DNA from: Prosthecobacter sp.
GTDB lineage: Bacteria; Verrucomicrobiota; Verrucomicrobiia; Verrucomicrobiales; Verrucomicrobiaceae
NCBI RefSeq assembly: GCF_014879935.1
Contig: NZ_JACSRD010000169.1
Span: 1 to 64,000 of the forward strand
DNA length: 64,000 nt
Direction: 5' to 3'
Shown here: piece after piece, positions 43,801-52,496 of the stretch
How the letters are laid out: every line of letters begins with the position of its first letter
How positions within the stretch are numbered: position 1 is the stretch's first letter
Program-made: the position numbers and the translations under genes
Notes under the pieces: generated by a model
Database searches by the model: none
The model's input: the letters and a program-made list of their open reading frames with translations, nothing else
Told to the model about the DNA's origin: nothing

Positions 43801-46800
43801 GGCCGTTGCGGTCGTTCGCACGCTCACCCAGGATCAAGCGGGAGGTGGTGAGATTGTACACGCCCATGTTGAGAGTGGGCGTGAGACCGCCGGCGTCCTG
43901 GCCGATGAAGAGACGATCAAAGTCGGTGGCGACGACGGCGTCATTCGCGCCGAGTTCCACGACGGCACCGTCCCGAAGGAGCAAGGAGGCGTCCGCGCTG
44001 AGGGTGGTGGTGCTGTAGGAAAGGACTCCGGAGGCATTCAAGTAGAGAGTGGTGCCGGTGCCCGAGACGACGAAGTCATTGCGCACGTTCAGGACGCCGC
44101 CATTGAGATTCAGCGTGGTGCCGCCGCTGAGTGTGAGCACGTCACCGACGCGGCTGGTGCCGCCCGTGATCGTCCAGGTGCCGCCGCCGCTGACGACGGC
44201 GTCGGCCGTGTCACCCGTCATGACAAAACCCGCGCCGAGGATGCCCTCGCTGCCAGCGATGCCGGTCAAGGTGAACTGCGTGCCGTCAGCCGTGGGATTG
44301 ACGGTGACAGGGCTGGTGTAGGTGATGGTGGCACCGCCGAGTCCTGCGGCTGACAGAATGGCCGCGCCAGTGCCGGTGATGGCACGATCCGTGGTCTGGC
44401 TGGTGCTGCCGACGAAGCGGAGCGTCGCGGAGCCAATGGTGATGGCGGACCCCTGGCCGAGATTGCTGGCCGCGCCGCCCACATCCGACACGGTGCTGAA
44501 TTCGAGCGCCCCTTCCGTGATGGAGATGTCTCCTGAGAAGGAGTTCACGCCGCTGAGCCGCACCGTGCGGCTGGTGACGCCCCAGCCGCCGAGCTCGTCA
44601 TTGATGGCGAGGCTGTAGCCGGAACCGCCATCAGAAATGACCGCGCCGATGTCCAGCGCGCGCACGGAGGAGCCCTGGTAGCTGATGCTGGCGTTGTTTC
44701 CGAGCACGATGGAGTTGCTGATGTTGATGATGGAGAAGTTGTCCGACGCCTGGCTGAGGCGGAGGGCATTATTGGCATTCGTGGCGCTGCCGATGGTGAT
44801 GACGCCGGTGAGATTGACGTTGAGATCGCTGACCGGCGTGCCGGAGGCATCGGCGCTGAGCTCCAGCATGCCGCCGGGCGCGTCGATGGTGATGTTCTGG
44901 GCCAGATTGAAGGTGGTGCCGCCGGGAGTGACGAATTGAAGACGCCCGGCGCTGGCGGTGATGGCCCCCGTGCCGAATCCGGTGACGGTCTGGCTTTGAA
45001 TCGTGCCGCGAACGAGGTCGATCCCGCCGCTCCACGTGCTGTTGTCACCCTGGAAGTAAAGAACGCCGGTGATCTGGTTCCCGCCGCTCAGCGTGTTGAT
45101 GCTGTCCACGGTGAGCTTGCCACTGCCGCTGACGGGGCCGCTGAGCACCACGTTCCCCTGCGTCGCTGTGACCACGGCGGAGTTCGATCCGCGCATGTTG
45201 ATGAATGAGTCGGCCGTCACGGTCACCGTGCCGGTGTGGTAGTTGTTGCCGGCGTTTCCGCCGACGGAGAGAGTGCCTCCGGCGAGCGTGATGTTGTTTG
45301 CGACGCCAGTGGCCGCGCTGTTGGCCGCGCCGTTGTAGTAAAACACGCCGGTGCTGTTGACGGTGATGCTGGCGAGGTTGCTGTTGATGGTGCTGCCCAG
45401 GGCCGTGCTGGTGAGGATTTCCAAAGTGCCCGCATCGATGGTGAAGGCCGCGGTGACGCCGCTGTTGAAGGTGTTGTCCGCCGCGGAGGTCAGCGTGACC
45501 TTGCCATCGCCGGTTTTGGTCACGGCAGCCTCGCCGAACAGCGGGCCGAGAGAAAGCACGGAACCCGCATCCGCCACATTCCAGGTCTGATCCTTGCCGA
45601 TGCGAACGGCGGCGCTGATGGTGACGGCAGCAGGCCCGTCCGTGGCGATCTCGATGCCATCCGTGGCCACCTGGGGCGCGATTTCGAGACGGCTGGTGGT
45701 GTTCACTCCCGGATCGATGGTGATGGAGGCCGGTGTATTCGCCGGTGTGGTGCTGGGCTCAAACGTGAGCGAGTTGATCTTGAAGTTCTGCTCCAAAGTG
45801 GTGGTCACGGCGGCACTGGTCGGCGCATCCCACTGGAAAATCACATCCGTCCCCTGCCCCGGGATGGAAAGTGCGACCATGGTGCCGGCCTTGTCCTGCG
45901 ACCAGTTGTCGGCGGCCGCGTTCCAGGTGGTGTCGGTGAGGCCACGCCAGTAGGAGGAGCCGGTGATCAGCGTGCCGGTGGTGATCTTCACGTACGTGTC
46001 CTGCACGTCCCAGGTGAAGCCGGAGAAACCGCCCGGTGTGGCTCCCTGAATGAAGTTTCCGAGGCCGAGGGCGCTCAAGCCGCCGTCCGTGACGCTCAGC
46101 AGCGTGTAGGTGGTGCCAGGATTGAGCCCGGCATCGGTCATGTTGAAAGTGATCGTGTTGCCAAGGGCCAGGGTGCCGCTGGTGAGCAGCGTCAAGGTGT
46201 CCGTGCTCAGGCCATCACCCGCCGTGACCAAGTCGCCGATGTTCAGATTCAAAGCGGCTGTGCCGGAGCCTGTGTTGCCCAGGCTGAGCGAGGTGAGGTT
46301 TGAGATGAGCGTGCCTGCGCCATCGAGGAGATTGAGCGTGGAACCGGCTCCGACCTCGATGCTGGTGATGGCACCGGGTGTGGCGATGCCGCCGGTGAGG
46401 GCGAGCGTGCTGCCGCCTGTGGCGCTCAAGCCAGTGGTGCCATTGACCGGGGAGGAGATGGTGAAGGTGCCGCCCGTCGCACCCGTGGTGCCCGTGTAAG
46501 TGAGCGTGACTCCGGTGGGGATGGTGGCCACGCCCGCACCCGTTTTCATCAAGGAGAGGGCACCACCGCCGCTGTTCTGGATGGTGTAGGTGCCGATGCC
46601 GCCGCCAAAGCTGACCGCGGAATCATTCGCGCCGAAGGTCAAAGTGGCCGCGGTGGCGGACATGTTGTCGATGATGGAGGTGCCGTCGGTGTTTGCCGTG
46701 AGAGCATTCACGGACTGCGAGGTGCCGTTGAGGTCCCAGATGGCCGTGTCGCCGTTTGCCAGCTCGGGTGCGAGCAGAACGCCGCCGAAACCAGCGCCTG

Positions 46801-49800
46801 ACGGGATCACATTGTCCGCACCCATGCGCAGGATGCCGCGATCGATGTCGGTGTTGGCGTTGTTTTGGTTGTAGTTGCTCGCGGTGCCGTTGAGCACCAG
46901 GACACCATCGCCAGTTTTGGTCAGCACCACGCCAAAGGCGGTGGAGGTGGTGATGCTGCCATCGATGATGGTGGTTCCGGTGCCGTCGATGGTCCAGGCG
47001 CGGTTGGCGGTGAGGCTGTTGACCGTCCAGGAGCCGAAAGTCAGCGTTTTACCGGCCGCAAGGTTGTTGTTGGTGCCCCAGTTGTTCGCGCTGGCACCGC
47101 CAGTCACGTTGCCCAAGGTGATGCTGTAGTCGCCGGTGAACCCCGTGGTGGTGTTGTTGCCTTGTGTCACCGCATTGGTCAGCGTGCGGTCTCCGCCATG
47201 GGCGAAGACGGTGCCGCTGCTGAGGGTGAGAGAGCTGGTGCCGAGGGCGCTGTCATGTCCGATGCCGAGCGCTCCCGCGCCAATGGTGGTGGTGCCCGTG
47301 TAAGTGTTCGCTCCCGACAAGATCCAGGAGGCAGAACCGTCCACGGTGACGCTGAGCGCGGCACCATTGTCGGCCAGGACACTGGTGATGCGGTTGTCCA
47401 TCGCATTGACGCCACGAAGGATGAGCGTCTTGGCTCCCGCGACGAGGTCATTGGCCACGTTCGTGAGAATGAGCGGTCCTGCGCCGTCAGCGTGAATCTG
47501 ATTGCTGCCCGTGGTGGTGTTGAGCCGGATGTAGCGGTCGCTGACCTCACCAGCGCCGACGTATTCAAGAATGCCTCCGCCCGTGCCGCCGTTGCCGAGC
47601 GTGAGGGCGGCGGTGGTGCTGCCATTGGCCGAGCTGCCGATGCTGGTGGCCCCCGGGCTGGCGCTGTGGCCAAGCGATGACACGACCAGCGTGCCCTGGG
47701 CGATGTTGGTCTCGCCATCATAGGTGTTCGCACCGCTGAGCACGAGGATGCCGCCACCCACCTTGCGGATGCCGGTGCCTGCATCACCGGAAATCACCCC
47801 GCTGAGCGTGGTGAAATCCGCTCCGATGAGCGTGTTGTCATCGACACGGATCGCACGGAGACCTTGGGCGTGGATCTGGCCGTCGGTGTACGTGCCGGCG
47901 ATGCCGCCTGTGTTTGCCGTGTTGGCGCTCATGGTGAACTGCGTGGCGCTGTTCACGCTGACGATGTAAGCACCGGAAGGAATGTTTGTGCCCGTGATCG
48001 ACTGGCCGACGGCAAGTCCGGCCGTGGAGACGACCGTCACATTGGCGCTGTTTTGAGCAATGGTGAAACTCAAGCCGGGGCCGAGAGCGGTGTGCGTGGC
48101 CGTGCCGAGCGAGAAATCGCTGGTGACTTCCACTTCGGCCTTGGTCACCGAGGTCTGACCGACCATCGCCCCGAAGATGAGACCGTCGCGATTATCCAGG
48201 AAACCCGTGGTTGTGCCCCAGACATTCCCGGCGCCCCAATCGACGGTGAGCTTGCTGCCACCGGCGGCGAAACCACCGCGGAACATCGCGGATGTGGCCG
48301 CTGGCGTGGCAAAACGCATCTGTGATGCGCCGGTGCCGATGGTGCGGGAGAAACTTCCCGAGCTGGCAAGGATGCCGCCATTGAAGACCAGGTTCGAATC
48401 CGTGGGCAGTCCGACGCCGTCGGTGACGTAAAGAGCGCCGCCGCGGAGCTCAGTCGGACCGGTGTAGGTGTTCGCTGCCTGCAGATACCAGACACCAGTG
48501 TCCGCCTTGTAAACAGACGTGGCCGCCGCCCCGTTGTCCCCGATGATGGGGAAGAAGCGGTTGTCTCCTGTGGAACTGCCGCCAAGCACGAGGCCCTGCG
48601 GATTTCCAGCCGCGTTCGGTCCAAAGGCCAGCGCTCCCGGATTCGTCCAACTGCTGGTGGCGCCGTTCACGCCGTTGGACTGAATGCGGACCCCGCCATC
48701 CGCCCCGCCGTCGAAGGTGAACAGACGGTCGGTGGCATCATTCGTGGTGCCGGTGTAGCTGATGCCGCCGTAGGCCTGTGTGGCGCTGGCGCCATTGAAG
48801 ATCAGATTGGCCGCCGCATTGCTTGATGCGCCGATGCCGCTGGGCATGCCGCCGTCCTGGAGGTTGTTGATGCTCACAATGCCGGTGGAACCGATCGTGG
48901 TGGAGCCGGAATAGGTGCTCAAACCGAGCCAGGACTGCGCCCCCGTGCCGAGCTTCACCACGCTGATGCTGGCCAGGCCGCCGTCTTCGATGATTCCGTT
49001 CGAAGTGCCGGTGCCGTTGGAACCCCCGACCGTCAGGACGACATCGGTCGTGGCGCTGGTGTTGCGGACGATGCCGTTGTTGTTGAACGAGGTGATGTTG
49101 TTGGGTGGCGTGACACCGTTGAGCTCGAGAACGGCATCCTGGCGGATCGTGACGGCCGCCGCCCCACCCAAACTGCCACCGGTCACAAGACGAACCGTGC
49201 CTTCATTGATTGAAATGGTGCCGGTCTGCGCATTGGCACCTGCCAGGCGCAGCGTTCCCGCTCCGTTTTTCGTCAGCCCGCCGGTGCCTGCATTGATCGG
49301 CGTTTCCAAGGTCAGAATATCCGCTCCGCCATCCACACGAATGGTGAGAGTGCCGCTGCCGCCGGCCTGCACACTCGTCCCACCGGTGATGACTGAGGAA
49401 CCGCCGGTGGCGAGAATGCCGCCGTCCGTGTTATTGGCACCCGTGCGAACGGTCAGCGTGGCACCGGCATTGAGCGTGATCGTGCGGCTGCCGTCGATCT
49501 TCAGCGTGCGGATGGTCTGGCTGCCCTGGGCCGTCAGATCTCCGGTGAGAAGGAAGTTGTTCTGCCCCGCCGACAACGCGGCACCTCCCGTGCTGCTGAC
49601 AAACGTGGCGTCAGTGTCATAAACCGGCACACGCAGCACACCATTGTCAGAATAGGCGAAGTCAGCGCCGTCAAAGTAGATGCGGGGCGAAGCCAGGCCG
49701 GTGGCGAGGCCGGTGACAGTGACGATGTTGTTCAAGGGATCCGCCCCCACGATGTTGAGGCCCGATCCATCACCCACGGTGCCCAGGGAGGCGAAGGTCA

Positions 49801-52069
49801 GCGACGCGGTGCCGCCACTTCCAGGGGTCAGCTTGATGGTGCCTGCTCCCGTGGTCGGCGTGAGGGCACCGAGATTCTCCACATTGTTCGTGCTGGCCTG
49901 GCCGAGGAATTCCAGGGTGCCGACGGCATAGACATTGACGGTGTTGAAGATGATGGCGGAGGTGTCGGCGATGACCGTGGAGGCTGCCGCGTTGGCTTTG
50001 ATCTGCAGGATGCCGTTCGCGATGGTGGTGGAGCCTGTGTAGGTGTTCTCGCCAGCGAGAATCCATCGACCGGAGTCAATCTTCGTCACGGATGTGAGAT
50101 TGGTCCCGCTGTTGTTGACGATGGTGCCGTTGATGGTGTTGGCACCGGCGTTCGCACCTCCCAGAGTCAGTGTTTTGCTGCCGCCGCCCGTGGCCGTGAA
50201 ATCCGCGTTCAACACGACGCCAGGGCTCGTTCCGGTCTGGTTCGCCAGGATCGTGGCTCCACCGGTCGAGCCGGACAGATTGAAGACTTTGCCCGTGGTG
50301 AGGTTGGCCAGGGTGGCATTGTTTCCGACAATGCTGAAGATGGCGGAGGTGCTGCCGGAGCCGATGTTGATGTTGGAGGTGTTGTTGGTCACGGCGCGGA
50401 AGTCATTCACCGCCACCGTGCCGCCCTGGACGTTGACCGCGCCATCCAGCGTGGAGGCGGTGCCCGTGAGAGTCAGCGTGCCGCTGCCGGACTTCGTGAG
50501 AATGTGATCAAAGGATGCTCCACCGCTGGCGATGATGTTGCCATTGATCAGCGTGTTGCCATTTCCGCCGATGGTCATCGTGCGGGCGGCACCAGCGTCG
50601 GCATTGCTCCAGAAGTTGCCCGTGAAGCTGAGGAGCGCACCGCCTTGAAGATTGTTGGTGAGCGTGGTGTTGGCATTGCCCCCATTCACCGGTGCCGTGG
50701 TGAAGCTCATGCCGTAACCATTGCGGCTGCTGAAGGTGAGCGTGATGTTGTCCTCGAACGACATGTTTCCGAAGGCGACGGTCTGGTCCTTGGTGGAGCT
50801 GCCGGGAGTGTGATCGGCAAAGATCGTGCTGGCCGCCCGGAAGTACACGTTCGCATTGCTTCCGTTCGAGACTTTGACGTCCGGTGTGTCCATCAGTACG
50901 GCCAGAATGCCGCCATTCAAGTCGAGCACAGCACTCGTGGTGCCTGCGGTGCGCGTGCCTAGAACGCCTGCGGAATCGATGCGCACCACGCTTTGGCCGC
51001 TGGCAGCACTGCCGCTGACCCGGATGGTGCCGGAGAAGCCCGAGGAGTCCGAGGGGTTCAAGAAGAGGGTGCCGCCACCAGAGCCTTCCAGCGTTCCGGT
51101 GCCGGCGAGAATCCCGCTCACATTGTAAAAGCTGGCTCCGGCCTGATTGACGCCGCCCAAGTTGCTGATGGTCGTGGCAGCCGTGCCGAGAACATTCAGG
51201 GTGCCAGTGAAATTCAGGGTGCCATCCGCCGCGATCACGCGTGTGCTCAGATTGGTGCCCGAAAACGGCGTCCCCATGGTCACCACGCCGGAGAGAGTGT
51301 TCACGCCCGTGCTCAGAAGCGCTCCACCACGATCGGCAATCGGTCCAAAACCCTGGAGCGACAGATCCCGGCTGATGTCAACGCTTCCGCCCAGACCGTT
51401 CAGAAACAACGAACCGCCGCCAAAACCCCGCAGGTTGGTCGAGCCGATGACGGGATTGTTGCCGCTGACGACGACTGCCGAACCATCCAGACCCAGAGCG
51501 CCCTGGCTGGTGATCACCAGCGTGCCGTTGCTGAGCGTGGTGGTGCCCGTGTAGTCATTTGACGTGTTATCGAGGCGAAGCGTGCCGCCACCAGCCAGGT
51601 TCAGGCCGGCGGTTCCGTGGACAAGACTCTCGATGGTTGCTGACTCCCCCAGATTCACCGTGAACGTCGGGGAAGCACCCGCGAGCGTGAGATCGCCGCC
51701 TGTCAGCAGGAACCCACTGCGCAGGAAAGCGATCTGATTGGCCGAAATGCCAGAATTCAAAGTGACGGACGTGGCCACTGGCAGCGCAGCGAAAGGGGAA
51801 CTGAAGATCGCCACATCCGCGCCACTGTTCGGCCAAGTCGTGAGCACGCTGCCATCCCACCAATTGCCCGTGACGACATCCCACGTCCCACTGCCGCCAA
51901 GTCCAGTCCCATCGCTGCTGTTGCCTGCCGTGCTGGCGTCGGTGTCCCAATACAACGTGGCAGCCTGGGTCGATGGCGGAGCAAATCCGAGCTGGAGACC
52001 CGCCAAGCTGACCGCTGCCACCCGGAAAAACGAATTCAGGTGCGAAAGGAGAGTGCGACTCGCGTGCAT
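37871..52069 (-). CDS. Giant PEP-CTERM autotransporter-type beta-strand repeat protein (A)
   Basis: This protein of about 4,730 residues begins with a signal peptide ending near TQA. A first module has the pattern YWDTDASTAGNSSD...GTWD...NWW. Dozens of beta-strand repeats follow with the recurring pattern L(T/V)KxGxGTLxLxGxNTYxGxTxIxxGxL, typical of autotransporter-associated repeats. A second YW...TWNAAADNW module lies near residue 2040. The end is a PEP-CTERM signal: VPEPSRAVF, a hydrophobic stretch and MRRRRSK. There is no autotransporter beta-barrel, so surface delivery should depend on an exosortase, which is not in the window. The ATG at 52069 is preferred to a TTG nine nt upstream. A block at ~41-44.6 kb is collinear with protein B. 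Confidence 0.92.
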   Translation of the reverse strand: MHASRTLLSHLNSFFRVAAVSLAGLQLGFAPPSTQAATLYWDTDASTAGNSSDGTGLGGSGTWDVVTGNWWDGSVLTTWPNSGADVAIFSSPFAALPVATSVTLNSGISANQIAFLRSGFLLTGGDLTLAGASPTFTVNLGESATIESLVHGTAGLNLAGGGTLRLDNTSNDYTGTTTLSNGTLVITSQGALGLDGSAVVVSGNNPVIGSTNLRGFGGGSLFLNGLGGSVDISRDLSLQGFGPIADRGGALLSTGVNTLSGVVTMGTPFSGTNLSTRVIAADGTLNFTGTLNVLGTAATTISNLGGVNQAGASFYNVSGILAGTGTLEGSGGGTLFLNPSDSSGFSGTIRVSGSAASGQSVVRIDSAGVLGTRTAGTTSAVLDLNGGILAVLMDTPDVKVSNGSNANVYFRAASTIFADHTPGSSTKDQTVAFGNMSFEDNITLTFSSRNGYGMSFTTAPVNGGNANTTLTNNLQGGALLSFTGNFWSNADAGAARTMTIGGNGNTLINGNIIASGGASFDHILTKSGSGTLTLTGTASTLDGAVNVQGGTVAVNDFRAVTNNTSNINIGSGSTSAIFSIVGNNATLANLTTGKVFNLSGSTGGATILANQTGTSPGVVLNADFTATGGGSKTLTLGGANAGANTINGTIVNNSGTNLTSVTKIDSGRWILAGENTYTGSTTIANGILQIKANAAASTVIADTSAIIFNTVNVYAVGTLEFLGQASTNNVENLGALTPTTGAGTIKLTPGSGGTASLTFASLGTVGDGSGLNIVGADPLNNIVTVTGLATGLASPRIYFDGADFAYSDNGVLRVPVYDTDATFVSSTGGAALSAGQNNFLLTGDLTAQGSQTIRTLKIDGSRTITLNAGATLTVRTGANNTDGGILATGGSSVITGGTSVQAGGSGTLTIRVDGGADILTLETPINAGTGGLTKNGAGTLRLAGANAQTGTISINEGTVRLVTGGSLGGAAAVTIRQDAVLELNGVTPPNNITSFNNNGIVRNTSATTDVVLTVGGSNGTGTSNGIIEDGGLASISVVKLGTGAQSWLGLSTYSGSTTIGSTGIVSINNLQDGGMPSGIGASSNAAANLIFNGASATQAYGGISYTGTTNDATDRLFTFDGGADGGVRIQSNGVNGATSSWTNPGALAFGPNAAGNPQGLVLGGSSTGDNRFFPIIGDNGAAATSVYKADTGVWYLQAANTYTGPTELRGGALYVTDGVGLPTDSNLVFNGGILASSGSFSRTIGTGASQMRFATPAATSAMFRGGFAAGGSKLTVDWGAGNVWGTTTGFLDNRDGLIFGAMVGQTSVTKAEVEVTSDFSLGTATHTALGPGLSFTIAQNSANVTVVSTAGLAVGQSITGTNIPSGAYIVSVNSATQFTMSANTANTGGIAGTYTDGQIHAQGLRAIRVDDNTLIGADFTTLSGVISGDAGTGIRKVGGGILVLSGANTYDGETNIAQGTLVVSSLGHSASPGATSIGSSANGSTTAALTLGNGGTGGGILEYVGAGEVSDRYIRLNTTTGSNQIHADGAGPLILTNVANDLVAGAKTLILRGVNAMDNRITSVLADNGAALSVTVDGSASWILSGANTYTGTTTIGAGALGIGHDSALGTSSLTLSSGTVFAHGGDRTLTNAVTQGNNTTTGFTGDYSITLGNVTGGASANNWGTNNNLAAGKTLTFGSWTVNSLTANRAWTIDGTGTTIIDGSITTSTAFGVVLTKTGDGVLVLNGTASNYNQNNANTDIDRGILRMGADNVIPSGAGFGGVLLAPELANGDTAIWDLNGTSQSVNALTANTDGTSIIDNMSATAATLTFGANDSAVSFGGGIGTYTIQNSGGGALSLMKTGAGVATIPTGVTLTYTGTTGATGGTFTISSPVNGTTGLSATGGSTLALTGGIATPGAITSIEVGAGSTLNLLDGAGTLISNLTSLSLGNTGSGTAALNLNIGDLVTAGDGLSTDTLTLLTSGTLALGNTITFNMTDAGLNPGTTYTLLSVTDGGLSALGLGNFIQGATPGGFSGFTWDVQDTYVKITTGTLITGSSYWRGLTDTTWNAAADNWSQDKAGTMVALSIPGQGTDVIFQWDAPTSAAVTTTLEQNFKINSLTFEPSTTPANTPASITIDPGVNTTSRLEIAPQVATDGIEIATDGPAAVTISAAVRIGKDQTWNVADAGSVLSLGPLFGEAAVTKTGDGKVTLTSAADNTFNSGVTAAFTIDAGTLEILTSTALGSTINSNLASITVNSTGVFYYNGAANSAATGVANNITLAGGTLSVGGNAGNNYHTGTVTVTADSFINMRGSNSAVVTATQGNVVLSGPVSGSGKLTVDSINTLSGGNQITGVLYFQGDNSTWSGGIDLVRGTIQSQTVTGFGTGAITASAGRLQFVTPGGTTFNLAQNITIDAPGGMLELSADASGTPVSDLNVNLTGVITIGSATNANNALRLSQASDNFSIINISNSIVLGNNASISYQGSSVRALDIGAVISDGGSGYSLAINDELGGWGVTSRTVRLSGVNSFSGDISITEGALEFSTVSDVGGAASNLGQGSAITIGSATLRFVGSTSQTTDRAITGTGAAILSAAGLGGATITYTSPVTVNPTADGTQFTLTGIAGSEGILGAGFVMTGDTADAVVSGGGTWTITGGTSRVGDVLTLSGGTTLNLNGGVLNVRNDFVVSGTGTTLYLNASGVLSYSTTTLSADASLLLRDGAVVELGANDAVVATDFDRLFIGQDAGGLTPTLNMGVYNLTTSRLILGERANDRNGLIDGTGVLTITGGDIDLYEGTINAGLASTGTTALEKFGPGTVTLAGDNSGLASTGASVVAEGTLVLDFGPNTGVKLRTGSALELRGSSLTLMGNAGTAVSQTVASFTLDSTASDDNAGAAKLSLISAGQDVLLTLGAITRATGNRDGTIRFVLPAGVQSATNGIITNTVNTNGLLGASAYATVDDGTGVWFATNATNAAGGNIVALASIAKNDVSTWVTADHVTDDVGGFSGTVSGISINSLRFNAASGSDLNLGGAGVLSIASGGILVTSNVGGTPSIVGGTLLTGINELIITQDSAQTFEINADIRGPYALTKSGAGTLLLSGNNFFTDELDLQEGVLQVAGGNAIGDISIVSLAAHRQTTLELLDDETIGRLSGGQRATNSENGIVDVGVHTLTINQGANSTYAGTFAGTGAIIKDGPSNLQLTGISTGFTGGIIVESGTFYFTTAGQINASFVQVNKGGVLLFDQNGSTGPSSHILDTTSITLNSADGTFSGQSIVRGLAIRTDNNSTRDETVGVVNLNSGANYVGMETTVAGADADIITNNITRLNNSTLNVRGNNLGIVNTRSNQFRIGDATNQDAFIASAANLVGGAGGDGSTNLSIVPWAIGEETGAGALAAGHMGNSLVTYILGTGFRPLNFATEYATYAAAAATDNVRESLSADLTGLSGATINSLVLNNAATPLLSVSGSGAGQTLAITSGAMLFTVTGAAANDSLQTSLGGFDDGIAVGGTNEYVIQVINPNSSNSLASGTTTLGSTTITVTSTTGLMPGMPLFGAGIPVGAVVTSVTSATAFEMSLPSVLSTSSQTFIYATNENLAATISSPLTSTADITKSGRGTLILTGANTAGGGTRKTTINEGVLEITDLDNIGGDTGALVFAGGTLRLGSGLTDDISLRTISFLAGGGTIDTNGVDLVLAGSVGSGIGGLTKTGAGNLTLNLAATYSGDTVILGGTLTIGASNALGLGGDITLGAGATLDVGGNSLSAGLFTTAGVNPSLLGTGTINASRGFVFGNTGDLPVSTQLAGPGGLLKLQNNILTLSGLNTYSGTTEIRGGTLSIDSISGIGGGASALGSVASAEDGIIRMGSGSTATTLQYTGSGHISDRLIGMQGTTGAVTIDADGTGVLVLGGVRIENPGNKTLTLRGDSDPALENAMGPIVETAGVLTFTKADANTWVMTASNAYSGATRIDDGILRFTADQNLAGALTFGTANSITTAGRVEAKADLTFGGLIAQTNSDTLVNILDIDASRTVTVTGNVSLGSGGATTTTFFSAVGEGTFNVSNTTGTGNTFIVGGSNTNFATADFSALKTMNVSLDTTSGVLLVSSTSGTNSTGTGTLILAQDTTITAGALTVGGGGSFNGNSGQVNSLQLGTSTNIINVDAFNVGTGSRDLGAVSFLHASDGTVVVRAADGVSAAAFNMGTGSATTTVGVGVNQNSFDVTGHAADLKFSTVTIGTQNRNSDLASVFRFDTGTLEIGTLNASSKGSNGSTTTTNIEIGGGTVTSGAWTLASTSGAGNAVANATFTGGTLTFSGSILRGADSAGGGTATGTVTLDGATLDMQANTIGSATNDVVFNAMSGTLSNLGELNGGGALTKAGSGTLYMDGVNTNTGVTNVTAGTLQFRKQTALYNNTPASWTDTNIVVSSGATAAFNVGGTGEFTASDIDVIKGLGTATGGFAAGSSIGLDTTNAAGGTFTYASAIADTNLGANSVGLKKLGGNTLELTGDSTYTGATTVSGGTLRVGDGSTGSLGGAGVVTINTGATLSGSGSIAGATIIGNGAILAPGVGSTAISNQKLTFTAAATALEVQDGGQIQLGLTSSSQIDAGFDWITTDALTYLNGLTSNGANLSDSTYAAHWKDAGTTYDSLKLTNGEFNLGTTAGGTIKVSDNSGTYIIGNIFKLLDWSTVGAADSLLAGSGAFTLGDLDLSGIGLGAGLAWDTSAFTSYGVLVVVPEPSRAVFLLLGLSALLMRRRRSK

Positions 52070-52496
52070 GGTGAGCAAAAGGTTGGCTGGAGGTAAAGAA
52101 ACACCGCCGACAGCCGCTCTCGCGAGACAACTGCCCCAGGTGAAGCCGGGAAGTATGCGAACTCCTCTCTCTGCCGAACAAGGATAAAACCGCCCTTAGG
52201 CCATCAACGCGCCATGCATTTAACACGCTGATTCAGAGTGGTTTACGAAAACAATAAGCCTCGTCTTTATACCCCTTCTTCACCTAGCCCGGCCTGCGGC
52301 TTTGACCGGCATTTTGCCGGAGAGAATTGCCCCGGCCACGGCCATTTAAGTTCTTAGCGAGATCGAAACGGCCCGACGGAACGCCGGTCAACTGGGTCAT
52401 CACTTCCATTTCGCTCCCCGTGGAGCTGCCTGGCTGTTCGCAATCATCTCGCCACCAGGAAACGAAAGTTCCCAGTGGCAGACGAATGGTGCCCTC
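52070..52496. other. Intergenic leader region of giant protein A
   Basis: This 427-nt gap between the two giant genes must hold the promoter and 5' leader of gene A (minus strand) and the 3' flank of gene B. A perfect hairpin CCGGCA-AAA-TGCCGG at 52306-52320 (minus-strand sense) is followed by TCAAAGCCGCAGGCC, giving a compact GC-rich structured segment. An AT-rich stretch of about 40 nt follows it. No convincing gene is present. Confidence 0.55.

Noticed and set aside
40499-44353. 1,284-residue open frame antisense to giant protein A
   Set aside because: The sequence is low-complexity Gly/Ala/Arg/Asp and runs opposite a repeat gene with a clear signal peptide and PEP-CTERM end.
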